25,096 nucleotides of DNA from Clostridium sp. CAG:167 (lineage in GTDB: Bacteria; Bacillota; Clostridia; Lachnospirales; Lachnospiraceae): the NCBI GenBank assembly GCA_000433735.1, contig HF998355.1, forward strand, positions 92,882-117,977. The letters are read 5' to 3'. Positions 7,628-14,955 of the stretch are shown here, piece by piece (position 1 is the stretch's first letter; each line of letters starts with the position of its first letter). Made by a program: the position numbers and the translations under genes. The notes beneath the pieces were generated by a model that did no database searches, was not told the origin of the DNA, and worked only from the letters and a program-made list of their open reading frames with translations.

Positions 7628-9556
7628 TTAAATATCCAGATTGGCGTACTTTGCCTCATCCATAATAAACTGTCGTCTCGGTGGCACATTGCTTCCCATC
7701 AGCACATCTGTTACCTCATCTGCCTCTACGGTATCATTGATCGTCACCTGAGCCAGGATCCGGCTATCCGGATCCAGCGTTGTCTCCCACAACTGGGTGT
7801 CGTCCATCTCTCCCAGACCTTTGTACCGCTGGAGTTCCGTAATCTTTTGTCCGGTTTTACGGAATTTTTCCAATTCAAAATCATTAAAAAGGTACTCGGA
7901 TACTTTTTCTTTTTTTCTGCCCTTCTGCTTGTCATAAGACACCCGGTACAGCGGCGGCAGTCCCCGGTATACTTTTCCCTGATAGATCAGCTCCGGCATA
8001 AAACGGTAGAAAAAGGTTAAAAGCAGGGTGCTGATATGAGCTCCGTCTACATCGGCATCTGTCAGAATGATGATCTTGTCATAGCGGAGTTTGCTGATGT
8101 CAAAATTTTCCCCGATACCACAGCCAAACGCAGCGATCATGGTCTTGATTTCGTTATTCATGAGTATTTTTTCCAGTGGGGCTTTTTCCACATTCAGGAT
8201 CTTGCCCCGCAGTGGCAGCACCGCCTGGGTTCTCCGGTTTCTGGCAGTCTTCACTGTACCGCCGGCTGAATCTCCCTCCACGATATAAATCTCACACTCT
8301 GCAGCCTTCTTTGAGGAACAGGCTGCCAGTTTACTCTTGGTATCTACATCCAGCAGCTGTTTCATCACCCCTTTGCGGGCTTTGTCGCTGGCTGTTCTTG
8401 CCTTGAAGGACTTATGTATATTTTCCAGAATCCGTTTCAGCACTTCTACATTTTTGTCAAAATATCGCTGCGCTTCTATATTTACCACTTCATCTACAGC
8501 TGTTTTGGCATCTGTGTTGCCTAATTTATTTTTGGTCTGGCTCTCAAACTGAGGATCCGGGTGCTTGATGGACACGATAGCCACCAGTCCGTTACGAATG
8601 TCTTTACCATCAAAATTATCCTCGTTGTTCTTGAGAAAATTCAGTTCTCTGGCGTACTGGTTCATGATACGGGTCAGTGCTGTCTTAAATCCGGTCACCA
8701 GCGTCCCCCCGTCTGCCACATTGATACGGTTACAGTATGCATTGATCTGTTCCCCGTAATTCTGGGTGTACTGGAATGCCACTTCCACTTCGATATCTCC
8801 ACTTTTCCCTTCAATATAAACAACATCCTTATGAAGAGGCACTGCATCCCGGTTGATATAACGGACATAACTCTGGATTCCAAACTCTTCTAAATAAGTC
8901 TCTTCCTCTCCTGTGTGTTCATCCTTGAACACGATCTTCAGATTTTTATTTAAATAAGCGATTTCTTTGAGTTTTTTTCGTATGGTTTCCGGTTTGAATT
9001 CTACGGTTTCAAAAATAGAATCATCCGGGTAAAAAGTGACTTTCGTACCGGTATTGCTTTTAGCGCATTTCCCAACCACCGGAAGCATCCCATGCTCCAG
9101 TTCCGTGATAGGATGTCCTCCATTTTCATAGGCATCTTGATAAATTTTCCCATCACGGCGCACTTCTACCGTCAGTTTTTTGGAAAGAGCATTCACTACA
9201 GAGGCTCCTACACCGTGAAGACCACCCGATACTTTGTACACATCACTGTTGAATTTTCCACCAGCGTGAAGAATAGTGTACACCACCCGCACGGTAGGGA
9301 TTTTCTTGGCAGGATGAAGATCCACCGGCACACCACGGCCGTTATCTTCTACCACGACACCACCGTCTTTTTTCAGTGTCAGGTGCAATTCTGTACAAAA
9401 GCCGGCCAGATGCTCGTCAATTCCATTGTCCAGGATTTCCCATATCATATGGTGGAGTCCTCTGGTGCCAGTACTTCCTATATACATACCGGGACGCTTG
9501 CGAACTGCTTCCAGCCCTTCCAGAATTACAATATCACTACCATTATAACTGCTCAT
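7628..9556 (-). CDS. parE: Type IIA topoisomerase subunit B, probably topoisomerase IV ParE
   Basis: This is the ATPase subunit partnering the downstream A subunit; 642 residues. It has a GHKL ATP-binding domain (LEAVRKRPGMYIGST; EILDNGIDEH; EDNGRGVP; GLHGVGASVVNA), a transducer domain, and a TOPRIM metal site with EGDSAGG (about 427-433) and DADVDGAH (about 500-507). GLPPLYRV, where GyrB proteins usually have AQPPLY, favours ParE. I chose ATG 9554-9556 because GTGAGG lies 9 bases before it; the in-frame GTG at 9569-9571 is itself part of that ribosome-binding site. The gene is 15 bases upstream of parC, so the pair is co-transcribed, from the promoter at 9631-9660. Confidence 0.92.
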   Translation of the reverse strand: MSSYNGSDIVILEGLEAVRKRPGMYIGSTGTRGLHHMIWEILDNGIDEHLAGFCTELHLTLKKDGGVVVEDNGRGVPVDLHPAKKIPTVRVVYTILHAGGKFNSDVYKVSGGLHGVGASVVNALSKKLTVEVRRDGKIYQDAYENGGHPITELEHGMLPVVGKCAKSNTGTKVTFYPDDSIFETVEFKPETIRKKLKEIAYLNKNLKIVFKDEHTGEEETYLEEFGIQSYVRYINRDAVPLHKDVVYIEGKSGDIEVEVAFQYTQNYGEQINAYCNRINVADGGTLVTGFKTALTRIMNQYARELNFLKNNEDNFDGKDIRNGLVAIVSIKHPDPQFESQTKNKLGNTDAKTAVDEVVNIEAQRYFDKNVEVLKRILENIHKSFKARTASDKARKGVMKQLLDVDTKSKLAACSSKKAAECEIYIVEGDSAGGTVKTARNRRTQAVLPLRGKILNVEKAPLEKILMNNEIKTMIAAFGCGIGENFDISKLRYDKIIILTDADVDGAHISTLLLTFFYRFMPELIYQGKVYRGLPPLYRVSYDKQKGRKKEKVSEYLFNDFELEKFRKTGQKITELQRYKGLGEMDDTQLWETTLDPDSRILAQVTINDTVEADEVTDVLMGSNVPPRRQFIMDEAKYANLDI

Positions 9557-9602
9557 ATACTCAAACCTCACTTACCAATTCACAAATCTAGTGCTTCTTA
9601 TC

Positions 9603-9619
9603 TCCTGCTGCACGCAGGA
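9603..9619 (-). promoter_or_regulatory. Hairpin near the 5' end of the parE leader
   Basis: TCCTGC (9603-9608) and GCAGGA (9614-9619) form a 6-bp stem with a 5-base loop. The hairpin lies within roughly the first 25 bases of the transcript expected from the promoter at 9631-9660. There is no T-tract after it, so it is not a terminator; a 5'-end mRNA stabiliser is one possibility. Confidence 0.35.
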
Positions 9620-9630
9620 ATACAGAATCG

Positions 9631-9660
9631 AGCATAACACAAACATTTGTTTTGTGTCAA
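9631..9660 (-). promoter_or_regulatory. Sigma-70 promoter for parE-parC
   Basis: On the minus strand a perfect -35 TTGACA (9655-9660) is followed by an 18-base spacer and TATGCT (9631-9636), pointing toward parE, whose ATG is about 75 bases downstream. The spacer contains an inverted repeat (9637-9657). Confidence 0.65.
9637..9657. repeat. Inverted repeat inside the parE promoter spacer
   Basis: ACACAAA (9637-9643) and TTTGTGT (9651-9657) form a perfect 7-bp inverted repeat with a 7-base loop. It fills the parE promoter spacer and lies 16 bases upstream of the lysA -35. It could be an operator acting on both divergent promoters; this is inference from position. Confidence 0.45.
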
Positions 9661-9673
9661 GGAAAGTTTCCAA

Positions 9674-9702
9674 TTGACAGCCTTGACGAAAAAATTTATA
9701 CT
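9674..9702 (+). promoter_or_regulatory. Sigma-70 promoter for lysA
   Basis: Perfect TTGACA (9674-9679), a 17-base spacer and TATACT (9697-9702) lie 40 bases upstream of the lysA ATG. This is one of the best consensus promoters in the window. Confidence 0.85.
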
Positions 9703-9741
9703 ATGGAAAGAACGCAAAGAAATATTGGAGGTAACGCACAA

Positions 9742-11010
9742 ATGGAAAAGAAACCCATTCTAACCTTAGAGCAGGTTAAAGAAATCGAAAAAACATATCC
9801 AACGCCTTTTCATATTTATGACGAAAAAGGCATCCGCGAGAACGCAAGAGCTTTGAAAAAAGCTTTTTCCTGGAATAAAGGATATCGCGAATATTTTGCT
9901 GTAAAGGCAACCCCGAACCCGTTTATTCTGAAAATTCTGCAGGAGGAAGGATGCGGTGTGGATTGTTCTTCCCTGACAGAACTGATGCTGTCAGAAGCAC
10001 TTGGCTTTACGAAGAGTGATATCATGTTCTCTTCCAATGTAACTCCTTTAGTTGAATATCAAAAAGCCAGCGACCTGGGCGCTTACATCAATCTGGATGA
10101 CTACACCCACATTGATTATCTGAATGAGAATGTTGGTATCCCTGAGACCATCTTCTGCCGCTACAATCCGGGCGGAGTTTTTGAACTTGGTACCGATATC
10201 ATGGACAACCCCGGTGATGCCAAATACGGTTTTACCAAAGAGCAGATGATCGACGGTTTCAAAAAACTTCAGAAATTAGGTGCCAAAACCTTTGGTATCC
10301 ACGCTTTTATTGCCAGCAATACCGTAAGTAATGAATATTATCCAACACTGGCAGGTATTTTATTCCGTCTGGCAGTGGAACTCAAAGAAAAAACCGGTGC
10401 CAATATTAAATATATCAACCTGTCCGGCGGTGTCGGAATCCCTTACACACCAGACAAAGAGCCAAATGATATTGCCGTGATTGGCGAGGGCGTCCGCAAA
10501 CAGTTTGAAGAGATCCTTGTTCCTGCCGGAATGGGTGACATCTCTATCTTTACTGAACTGGGCCGCTTCATGCTGGGACCATATGGCAACCTGGTAACAA
10601 AATGTATCCATCAGAAGCACATTTATAAAGAGTATATTGGACTCAATACCTGTGCCTGCGATCTGATGCGTCCTGCTATTTACGGTGCTTACCATCACAT
10701 CACCGTCCTTGGTAAGGAAAACGAGCCTTGCGATCACAAATATGATGTAACCGGATCTCTGTGCGAGAACAATGACAAATTTGCCGTAGACCGCATGCTT
10801 CCAAAAATTGATATCGGTGATTACCTGGTGATCCACGATACCGGTGCCCACGGATATGCTATGGGATACAATTACAACGGAAAACTGAAATCTCCGGAAC
10901 TTCTTCTGAAAGAAGACGGCAGTGTCCAGATGATCCGCCGTGGCGAAACACCAAAAGATTATTTCTCCACCTTTGATTTCTGTGACATTTTGAAGGATAT
11001 GAAATATTAA
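9742..11010 (+). CDS. lysA: Diaminopimelate decarboxylase LysA
   Basis: A PLP-dependent, alanine-racemase-fold decarboxylase (422 residues) that converts meso-diaminopimelate to lysine, the last step of lysine synthesis. The PLP lysine lies in YFAVKATPNP (Lys55). Other family blocks are GCGVDCSSLTEL (substrate-analogue E/S-L-x-E region), the glycine-rich phosphate site NLSGGVGIPY, TELGRFMLGPYG, CDLMRPAIYGAYHHI, and the dimer-interface GSLCENNDKF, followed by GDYLVIHDTGAHGYAMGYNYNG. The ATG at 9742 is chosen over an in-frame upstream start (9652) because GGAGG lies 10 bases before it and the upstream codons would overlap the promoter. It is a single-gene transcript ending in the hairpin at 11042-11113. 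Carboxynorspermidine decarboxylase (NspC) is related but fits less well. Confidence 0.9.
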   Translation: MEKKPILTLEQVKEIEKTYPTPFHIYDEKGIRENARALKKAFSWNKGYREYFAVKATPNPFILKILQEEGCGVDCSSLTELMLSEALGFTKSDIMFSSNVTPLVEYQKASDLGAYINLDDYTHIDYLNENVGIPETIFCRYNPGGVFELGTDIMDNPGDAKYGFTKEQMIDGFKKLQKLGAKTFGIHAFIASNTVSNEYYPTLAGILFRLAVELKEKTGANIKYINLSGGVGIPYTPDKEPNDIAVIGEGVRKQFEEILVPAGMGDISIFTELGRFMLGPYGNLVTKCIHQKHIYKEYIGLNTCACDLMRPAIYGAYHHITVLGKENEPCDHKYDVTGSLCENNDKFAVDRMLPKIDIGDYLVIHDTGAHGYAMGYNYNGKLKSPELLLKEDGSVQMIRRGETPKDYFSTFDFCDILKDMKY

Positions 11011-11024
11011 TACATTCACCACAT

Positions 11025-11147
11025 TGTGATAGTTATAAAATAAAAGGAAGTTCTTTCGTGTCGAGACAGGAAACGCTTTGCGTTAAAGTCTCTCACGAAT
11101 AGAACTTCCTTTTTTATTTAATATCATACTGCGGTGACACTATCACA
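11025..11147. repeat. Nested inverted-repeat element between lysA and pbuX
   Basis: TGTGATAGT (11025-11033) and its exact inverse ACTATCACA (11139-11147) bracket a 123-bp stretch. The stretch also contains similar A/T-rich arms and a 19-bp stem terminator. The overall layout resembles a small palindromic (MITE-like) element, or simply an elaborate shared terminator. No transposase or target duplication is evident. Confidence 0.4.
11042..11119. terminator. Strong bidirectional terminator for lysA and xpt-pbuX
   Basis: Bases 11042-11060 pair with 11094-11113 in a stem of about 19 bp with one bulged T (11100). Inside it, GAGAC (11063-11067) pairs with GTCTC (11088-11092), and AACGC (11072-11076) with GCGTT (11080-11084) around a TTT loop. 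On the plus strand the stem runs into TTTTTTATTT, and on the minus strand into TTTTATTTTAT, so it can end both converging transcripts. Confidence 0.85.
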
Positions 11148-11157
11148 CCACAAAGGC

Positions 11158-12486
11158 TTACTCTTCCATCTCCTTTGGCAGGATCAGATTCATCAGTAAC
11201 GCTACTACAAATACCACTGCCACACAGTTCTCAGCAAACACGGTCTGCACGATCTTTGGAAATACAGCAAACACTTCCGGCACCTGTGTAAATCCGATTC
11301 CAACACTTAAAGATAATGCCGCGATGGTAATATTTCTATGGGAAAATCCACATTTACTAACCATCTGAAGTCCACTGACAACGATGGTTCCAAACATCAT
11401 GATGGTACAGCCGCCTAACACAGCATTTGGCAAGGTTGCCAAAACAGCACCAAAGATCGGAAAGATTCCCGCCAGGATCATGATCACTGCTCCGGTTCCA
11501 ATGGTGAAGCGGTTGACTACTTTGGTCATGGCAACCAGTCCTACATTCTGGCTGAAGGATGTAATAGGCAGACATCCAAACAAGGATGAAATACTACTGA
11601 TAAATCCATCACAGGCAATGGATCCTGCGGTCTCTTTTGCTGTTACATCTCTTCCCAGACCAGAGGATGCAAGAGCTGAAGTATCTCCGATAGTTTCTGT
11701 TGCCGACACAAGGAAGATCAGCGTTACAGACACAATGGCATTGATATTAAATTCCATCTTGAACGGCATAAACTGCGGAAACGAAATGATTGCTGTGCTG
11801 GACAAAGATGAGAAATCCACCATCCCCATGGGAATTGCTACAATATAACCAACTACCAGTCCAAACAGAACAGATAACTGTTTCCAGTAAGATTTTGCAA
11901 AAAGGTTGAACAAAATACAGCAAAGCAACGTAATACTACCTAAGATCCAGTTTTTTACTGATCCAAAATCTTCCGCTCCCGTACCGCCTCCAAAGGAGGA
12001 AGCACCTACTGACAGCAGCGAGAAACCAATGGCTGTCACTACAGAGGCAGACACGATCGGCGTGATGATCTTCGTCCAGTATTTTGCCAGAAGTCCCAGG
12101 CATCCCTCGATGATACCGCCGATGAGCACCGCTCCCATAATGGCGCCATAGCCATAGGTGGCTCCGATGTAACTGAAAATAGATACAAAGGTAAAACTGA
12201 TTCCCATAACGATAGGCAGTCCGGAACCAATCCGCCACACAGGAAACAACTGGATCAAAGTACCGATTCCTGCGATCAGCATGGCACACTGGATCAAAGT
12301 CGCTTTTTCCTGCTCTGAAATGTTGCAAACACCTGCCACGATCAGAATCGGTGCAATGTTGGCTACAAACATCGCCAGTATGTGCTGCAATCCAAACGGT
12401 ATTGCCTTGGCTACCGGCACTTTTCCATTTAATTTATAAATGTTGTCCATAGAGGCTGCTGCCCCTTCTTTTTTCTTCTTGTTCAT
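11158..12486 (-). CDS. pbuX: NCS2-family xanthine/purine permease
   Basis: This membrane permease of the nucleobase-cation symporter-2 family (442 residues) probably imports xanthine or a related purine by proton symport. It is highly hydrophobic with about 14 predicted membrane spans. The family landmarks are FGLQHILAMF in the first span (conserved His), TETIGDTSALA in the substrate region, and QNVGLVAMTKVVNR, the NCS2 signature ([QEP]NxGxxxxTxVxxR). An AGGAG site precedes the ATG. It lies 26 bases downstream of xpt, a pairing typical of Firmicutes (xpt-pbuX), which is why I favour xanthine over uracil or urate as substrate. Confidence 0.88.
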   Translation of the reverse strand: MNKKKKEGAAASMDNIYKLNGKVPVAKAIPFGLQHILAMFVANIAPILIVAGVCNISEQEKATLIQCAMLIAGIGTLIQLFPVWRIGSGLPIVMGISFTFVSIFSYIGATYGYGAIMGAVLIGGIIEGCLGLLAKYWTKIITPIVSASVVTAIGFSLLSVGASSFGGGTGAEDFGSVKNWILGSITLLCCILFNLFAKSYWKQLSVLFGLVVGYIVAIPMGMVDFSSLSSTAIISFPQFMPFKMEFNINAIVSVTLIFLVSATETIGDTSALASSGLGRDVTAKETAGSIACDGFISSISSLFGCLPITSFSQNVGLVAMTKVVNRFTIGTGAVIMILAGIFPIFGAVLATLPNAVLGGCTIMMFGTIVVSGLQMVSKCGFSHRNITIAALSLSVGIGFTQVPEVFAVFPKIVQTVFAENCVAVVFVVALLMNLILPKEMEE

Positions 12487-12512
12487 TGATATTTTCTCCT
12501 ATTTTCTACATT

Positions 12513-13094
12513 CTACTCTTGTCGAAATACAATTTCTCCTGTTTCTGCATTCATGGAATCTACAATAGCCAGAGACTCCAGTGAATAACCAAGATTTCTT
12601 ATGAGACTTCCGCCTACCTGAAATCCTTTTTCTACCGCAATACCAATTCCTTCTACTGAAGCTCCTGCCTGGGCAATAATAGAAATAAGTCCCTGAAGAG
12701 CGGCACCGTTTGCAAGGAAATCATCAATGATCAACACATGATCCTCCGGCGAAAGGAATTTCTTAGATACAATAACCTGGTTTTTGCATTTATGAGTAAA
12801 AGATTCCACCTCTGCAATGTACATCTCGCCTTCCAGGTTGATACTTTTAGATTTTTTGGCAAAAACAACCGGTACATGAAAATGTTTCGCAACAATACAG
12901 GCAATTCCAATGCCGGATGCTTCAATAGTAAGAATCTTATTTATCTTTTTGTCTTTAAATCTTCTGGCCCATTCTTCTCCCATCTGGTCAAAGAGTTCAA
13001 TATCCATCTGATGGTTCAAAAAACTGTCTACCTTCAGCACATTCCCCTCTTTTACAATGCCATCTCTCGTGATTCGTTCTTCTAAAAAATTCAT
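12513..13094 (-). CDS. xpt: Xanthine phosphoribosyltransferase
   Basis: The enzyme transfers ribose-5-phosphate from PRPP to xanthine to make XMP (purine salvage, cytoplasm). The 193-residue protein is nearly the length of B. subtilis Xpt (194) and shares VLKVDSFLNHQ near the N-terminus, TIEASGIG, VPVVFAKKSKS, the PRPP loop HVLIIDDFLANG (119-130) and AQAGASVEGIGIAVEKGFQ. I chose the ATG at 13092-13094, with AGGAGG 5 bases upstream; an in-frame TTG at 13131-13133 would add 13 residues with no ribosome-binding site. It heads the xpt-pbuX operon. The leader is only about 40 bases, too short for the purine riboswitch that often controls this operon. Confidence 0.93.
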   Translation of the reverse strand: MNFLEERITRDGIVKEGNVLKVDSFLNHQMDIELFDQMGEEWARRFKDKKINKILTIEASGIGIACIVAKHFHVPVVFAKKSKSINLEGEMYIAEVESFTHKCKNQVIVSKKFLSPEDHVLIIDDFLANGAALQGLISIIAQAGASVEGIGIAVEKGFQVGGSLIRNLGYSLESLAIVDSMNAETGEIVFRQE

Positions 13095-13135
13095 GGTTTC
13101 CTCCTTTGGATGTATAAAAAAGCAATATAACAAAG

Positions 13136-13164
13136 ATTATACATAGTCTCCCCCTAAAAAGCAA
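13136..13164 (-). promoter_or_regulatory. Sigma-70 promoter for xpt-pbuX
   Basis: On the minus strand TTGCTT (13159-13164), a 17-base spacer and a perfect TATAAT (13136-13141) point toward xpt, whose ATG is about 42 bases beyond the -10. Confidence 0.7.
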
Positions 13165-13191
13165 TGTTTTTCATATTCGATTAATCCCTGC

Positions 13192-13220
13192 TTGCCTGAT
13201 CTTCCTTTTTCCTCTACAAT
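13192..13220 (+). promoter_or_regulatory. Sigma-70 promoter for the KDPG aldolase gene
   Basis: TTGCCT (13192-13197), a 17-base spacer and TACAAT (13215-13220) lie 31 bases upstream of the aldolase ATG. A perfect palindrome begins two bases after the -10. Confidence 0.7.
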
Positions 13221-13222
13221 AG

Positions 13223-13238
13223 AAGTATCATGATACTT
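13223..13238. promoter_or_regulatory. 16-bp perfect palindrome, candidate operator for the aldolase operon
   Basis: AAGTATCATGATACTT is its own reverse complement over 16 bases. It spans the expected transcription start and ends at the GGAGG ribosome-binding site (13239-13243). The position is typical of a repressor operator; the regulator is not identifiable here. Confidence 0.6.
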
Positions 13239-13251
13239 GGAGGTTATGTTT

Positions 13252-13902
13252 ATGAATACAACACAATTAGAAGAAAGGTTCGAAAAAATCGGCATCGTGC
13301 CGGTGGTCGTCCTGGATGATGCAAAAGACGCCCTTCCTCTGGCAAAAGCGCTTTGTGACGGCGGTCTTCCCTGCGCTGAGATTACTTTCCGTACAGCAGC
13401 CGCAGCGGACTCTATCCGGGCCATTACAAAAGAATATCCGGATATGCTGGTAGGCGCCGGCACCATACTGACTATAAAACAGGTACAGGACGCCGTAGAA
13501 GCCGGTGCTTCTTTCATCGTATGTCCCGGCTTCGATCCGGAAATAGTAGACTATTGTCTAAACCGGGATATCCCTGTGATTCCAGGCTGCATTACTCCTT
13601 CAGAAGTATCTCAGGCGGTGAAACGAGGCCTTTCCACTGTTAAATTTTTCCCTGCCGAGGCAGCCGGCGGACTTCCTATGATCCAGGCTATGGCCGCTCC
13701 GTTCTCCCAGATCCGCTTCATGCCAACCGGCGGAATAAATGCTGACAATGCAGGTGATTATCTGGCTTCCCCCAAAGTTCTCTGCTGTGGCGGCAGCTGG
13801 ATGGTAAAAAAGAGCCTGATCCAGGAAAAGAACTTTGATAAAATTGAACAGCTGGTAAGAGAAGCCGCTGCCATTCGAAAGGAGGTTTTCCCATGGGCTT
13901 AG
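13252..13902 (+). CDS. eda: KDPG/KHG aldolase (2-keto-3-deoxy-6-phosphogluconate aldolase)
   Basis: A class I aldolase that cleaves 2-keto-3-deoxy-6-phosphogluconate to pyruvate and glyceraldehyde-3-phosphate, in Entner-Doudoroff or uronate catabolism. The 216-residue protein has the family length. Catalytic residues align with E. coli Eda: Glu43 and Arg47 in CAEITFRT, and the Schiff-base lysine Lys131 in VKFFPAE. VGAGTIL, CPGFDPEIV, PGCITPSE and MPTGGINADN are further family blocks. ATG 13252 is chosen because GGAGG sits 8 bases upstream; a second ATG at 13246 is too close. It overlaps the next gene by 10 bases. No dehydratase or KDG kinase is nearby, so the substrate could be a related keto-deoxy sugar acid. 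Confidence 0.92.
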   Translation: MNTTQLEERFEKIGIVPVVVLDDAKDALPLAKALCDGGLPCAEITFRTAAAADSIRAITKEYPDMLVGAGTILTIKQVQDAVEAGASFIVCPGFDPEIVDYCLNRDIPVIPGCITPSEVSQAVKRGLSTVKFFPAEAAGGLPMIQAMAAPFSQIRFMPTGGINADNAGDYLASPKVLCCGGSWMVKKSLIQEKNFDKIEQLVREAAAIRKEVFPWA

Positions 13903-14468
13903 CCATTGCTTGTGCAACCAACAACCGTATCGTTCTCAAATGCGATGATTCTCCTCTGACCGGTGCTTCCGATCAGGAGACAGGATCTAAGATCAAATCT
14001 TTTGATGACACCATCTTACTGGCCTACACCGGAGACAAAGCTTTCTGTGAGCAAGCTGTTACTGCCTTTGAGCGCCTGTATATGTTATCCTCGATTTCTC
14101 CGGTTCCATTGCCGGAACTGGTAGAAATGTTCCGTAACAAAATGGTACTGGCCAACCAGGACGCTCACTGCAACTGTTCTTTTCTCATTGCCGGAAAAAA
14201 AGATGAAATGTTTTTGATCTTTGGCATGTCTTCTTCCAACCAGTTTGAAATCAACATGCAGTTTACCACACCGGAGTTCGATGAAACAGATATTGAATGT
14301 TTTGTGATTGGTGATCCAATGGCCCACGCTGTTACCACTTTTGAACAGTTTTTCCGCCAGCAGGATCCGGGACAGACCATCGAGTCCGTTATGAACCAGT
14401 ACATTTTGTATGTCTCTTCCGTAGAGGACAATGTATCTGACATCATTCACACGCAGAAAATACGGTGA
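13893..14468 (+). CDS. Uncharacterised protein with a proteasome/HslV-like Ntn-hydrolase N-terminus
   Basis: This 191-residue cytoplasmic protein has no signal peptide or membrane span, and I do not recognise a named family. The N-terminal stretch GLAIACATNNRIVLKCDDSPLTG, then GSKIKSFDDTILLAYTGDKAF, follows the layout of proteasome beta/HslV subunits: a hydrophobic strand, an Asp (18-19), a Lys-Ile pair at 33-34 and a Gly at 47 (beta-subunit landmarks Asp17, Lys33, Gly47). The nucleophilic Thr is missing, since the residue after Met is Gly. It could be a non-catalytic or differently acting Ntn-fold protein; this is inference by eye. A strong AGGAGG lies 7 bases before the ATG, inside the aldolase end, so the two are one operon. 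Confidence 0.75.
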   Translation: MGLAIACATNNRIVLKCDDSPLTGASDQETGSKIKSFDDTILLAYTGDKAFCEQAVTAFERLYMLSSISPVPLPELVEMFRNKMVLANQDAHCNCSFLIAGKKDEMFLIFGMSSSNQFEINMQFTTPEFDETDIECFVIGDPMAHAVTTFEQFFRQQDPGQTIESVMNQYILYVSSVEDNVSDIIHTQKIR

Positions 14469-14486
14469 TTCTCATCATATAGCCAA

Positions 14487-14523
14487 TAAAAAAAGGTGCC
14501 GGAACGGATATTGTCCCGGCACC
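14487..14523 (-). terminator. Terminator of the toxin-antitoxin transcript (and perhaps of the aldolase operon)
   Basis: GGTGCCGG (14495-14502) pairs with CCGGCACC (14516-14523) around a 13-base loop. On the minus strand the stem is followed by seven T's (14488-14494), giving a good intrinsic terminator about 105 bases after the toxin gene. On the plus strand, 27 bases after the Ntn-like gene, the tail is only ACTTTGTCT, so it is weaker in that direction. Confidence 0.75.
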
Positions 14524-14628
14524 ACTTTGTCTACTATTTTATGCCATTTATTTCGCATATTTCCCATATTATTTTGATTTTCAAACCAAATAGATATCAT
14601 ATTGGGTATCACATGGTACCATGAAACT

Positions 14629-14955
14629 TTACAACCCAAATGTCCGATACAGCCACGCTTTACTATCGACTAACATATGCAAAATTCTAACTATGTAAAT
14701 GGTGTCCTTTTCAATGACATAATAAATCTTGTAATTTCGATAATAATCTTTTCGGACACCCAATCCAGCAAGCAACTCATCTTCATCCAACTCATTTCTC
14801 TCTGGAAAGTCTGCCAGAGAATTTATCTTTGCACGAATCCCTCTTACTGTTCTTTCGGCCGCAGACGGATTTTTCAATTTATGGGCAATATAATCGCCAG
14901 CATTTTCTATATCCTCCTCTGCCAACTCCGTAATTCTAATTTGATATCGCCTCAT
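14629..14955 (-). CDS. RelE/ParE-family toxin
   Basis: A 108-residue type II toxin of the RelE/ParE superfamily. Members either cut mRNA on the ribosome or poison gyrase; which applies here cannot be told. The layout fits: MRRYQIRITELAEEDIENAGDYIAH (strand, then helix), a central GIRAKINSLADFPER helix, and the C-terminal beta core RKDYYRNYKIYYVIEKDTIYIVRILHMLVD. The ATG at 14953-14955 is chosen because it gives the family N-terminus; the longer in-frame start adds nine residues encoded within the antitoxin gene. It overlaps the antitoxin end by 20 bases, so translation is likely coupled. Confidence 0.85.
   Translation of the reverse strand: MRRYQIRITELAEEDIENAGDYIAHKLKNPSAAERTVRGIRAKINSLADFPERNELDEDELLAGLGVRKDYYRNYKIYYVIEKDTIYIVRILHMLVDSKAWLYRTFGL

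Noticed and set aside
9092..9637. Plus-strand open frame of 181 codons opposite parE.
   Set aside because: It is antisense to the ATPase domain of parE, whose GHKL motifs are unambiguous, and shows no recognisable protein features.
10360..11022. Minus-strand open frame of 220 codons opposite lysA.
   Set aside because: The plus strand encodes a complete diaminopimelate decarboxylase with promoter, ribosome-binding site and terminator; the antisense product has no family features.
14612..14623. Perfect 12-bp palindrome CATGGTACCATG just after the toxin gene.
   Set aside because: It is short, has no T-tract and is not at a promoter. In an A/T-rich gap it may be chance, and I found no second copy in the window.
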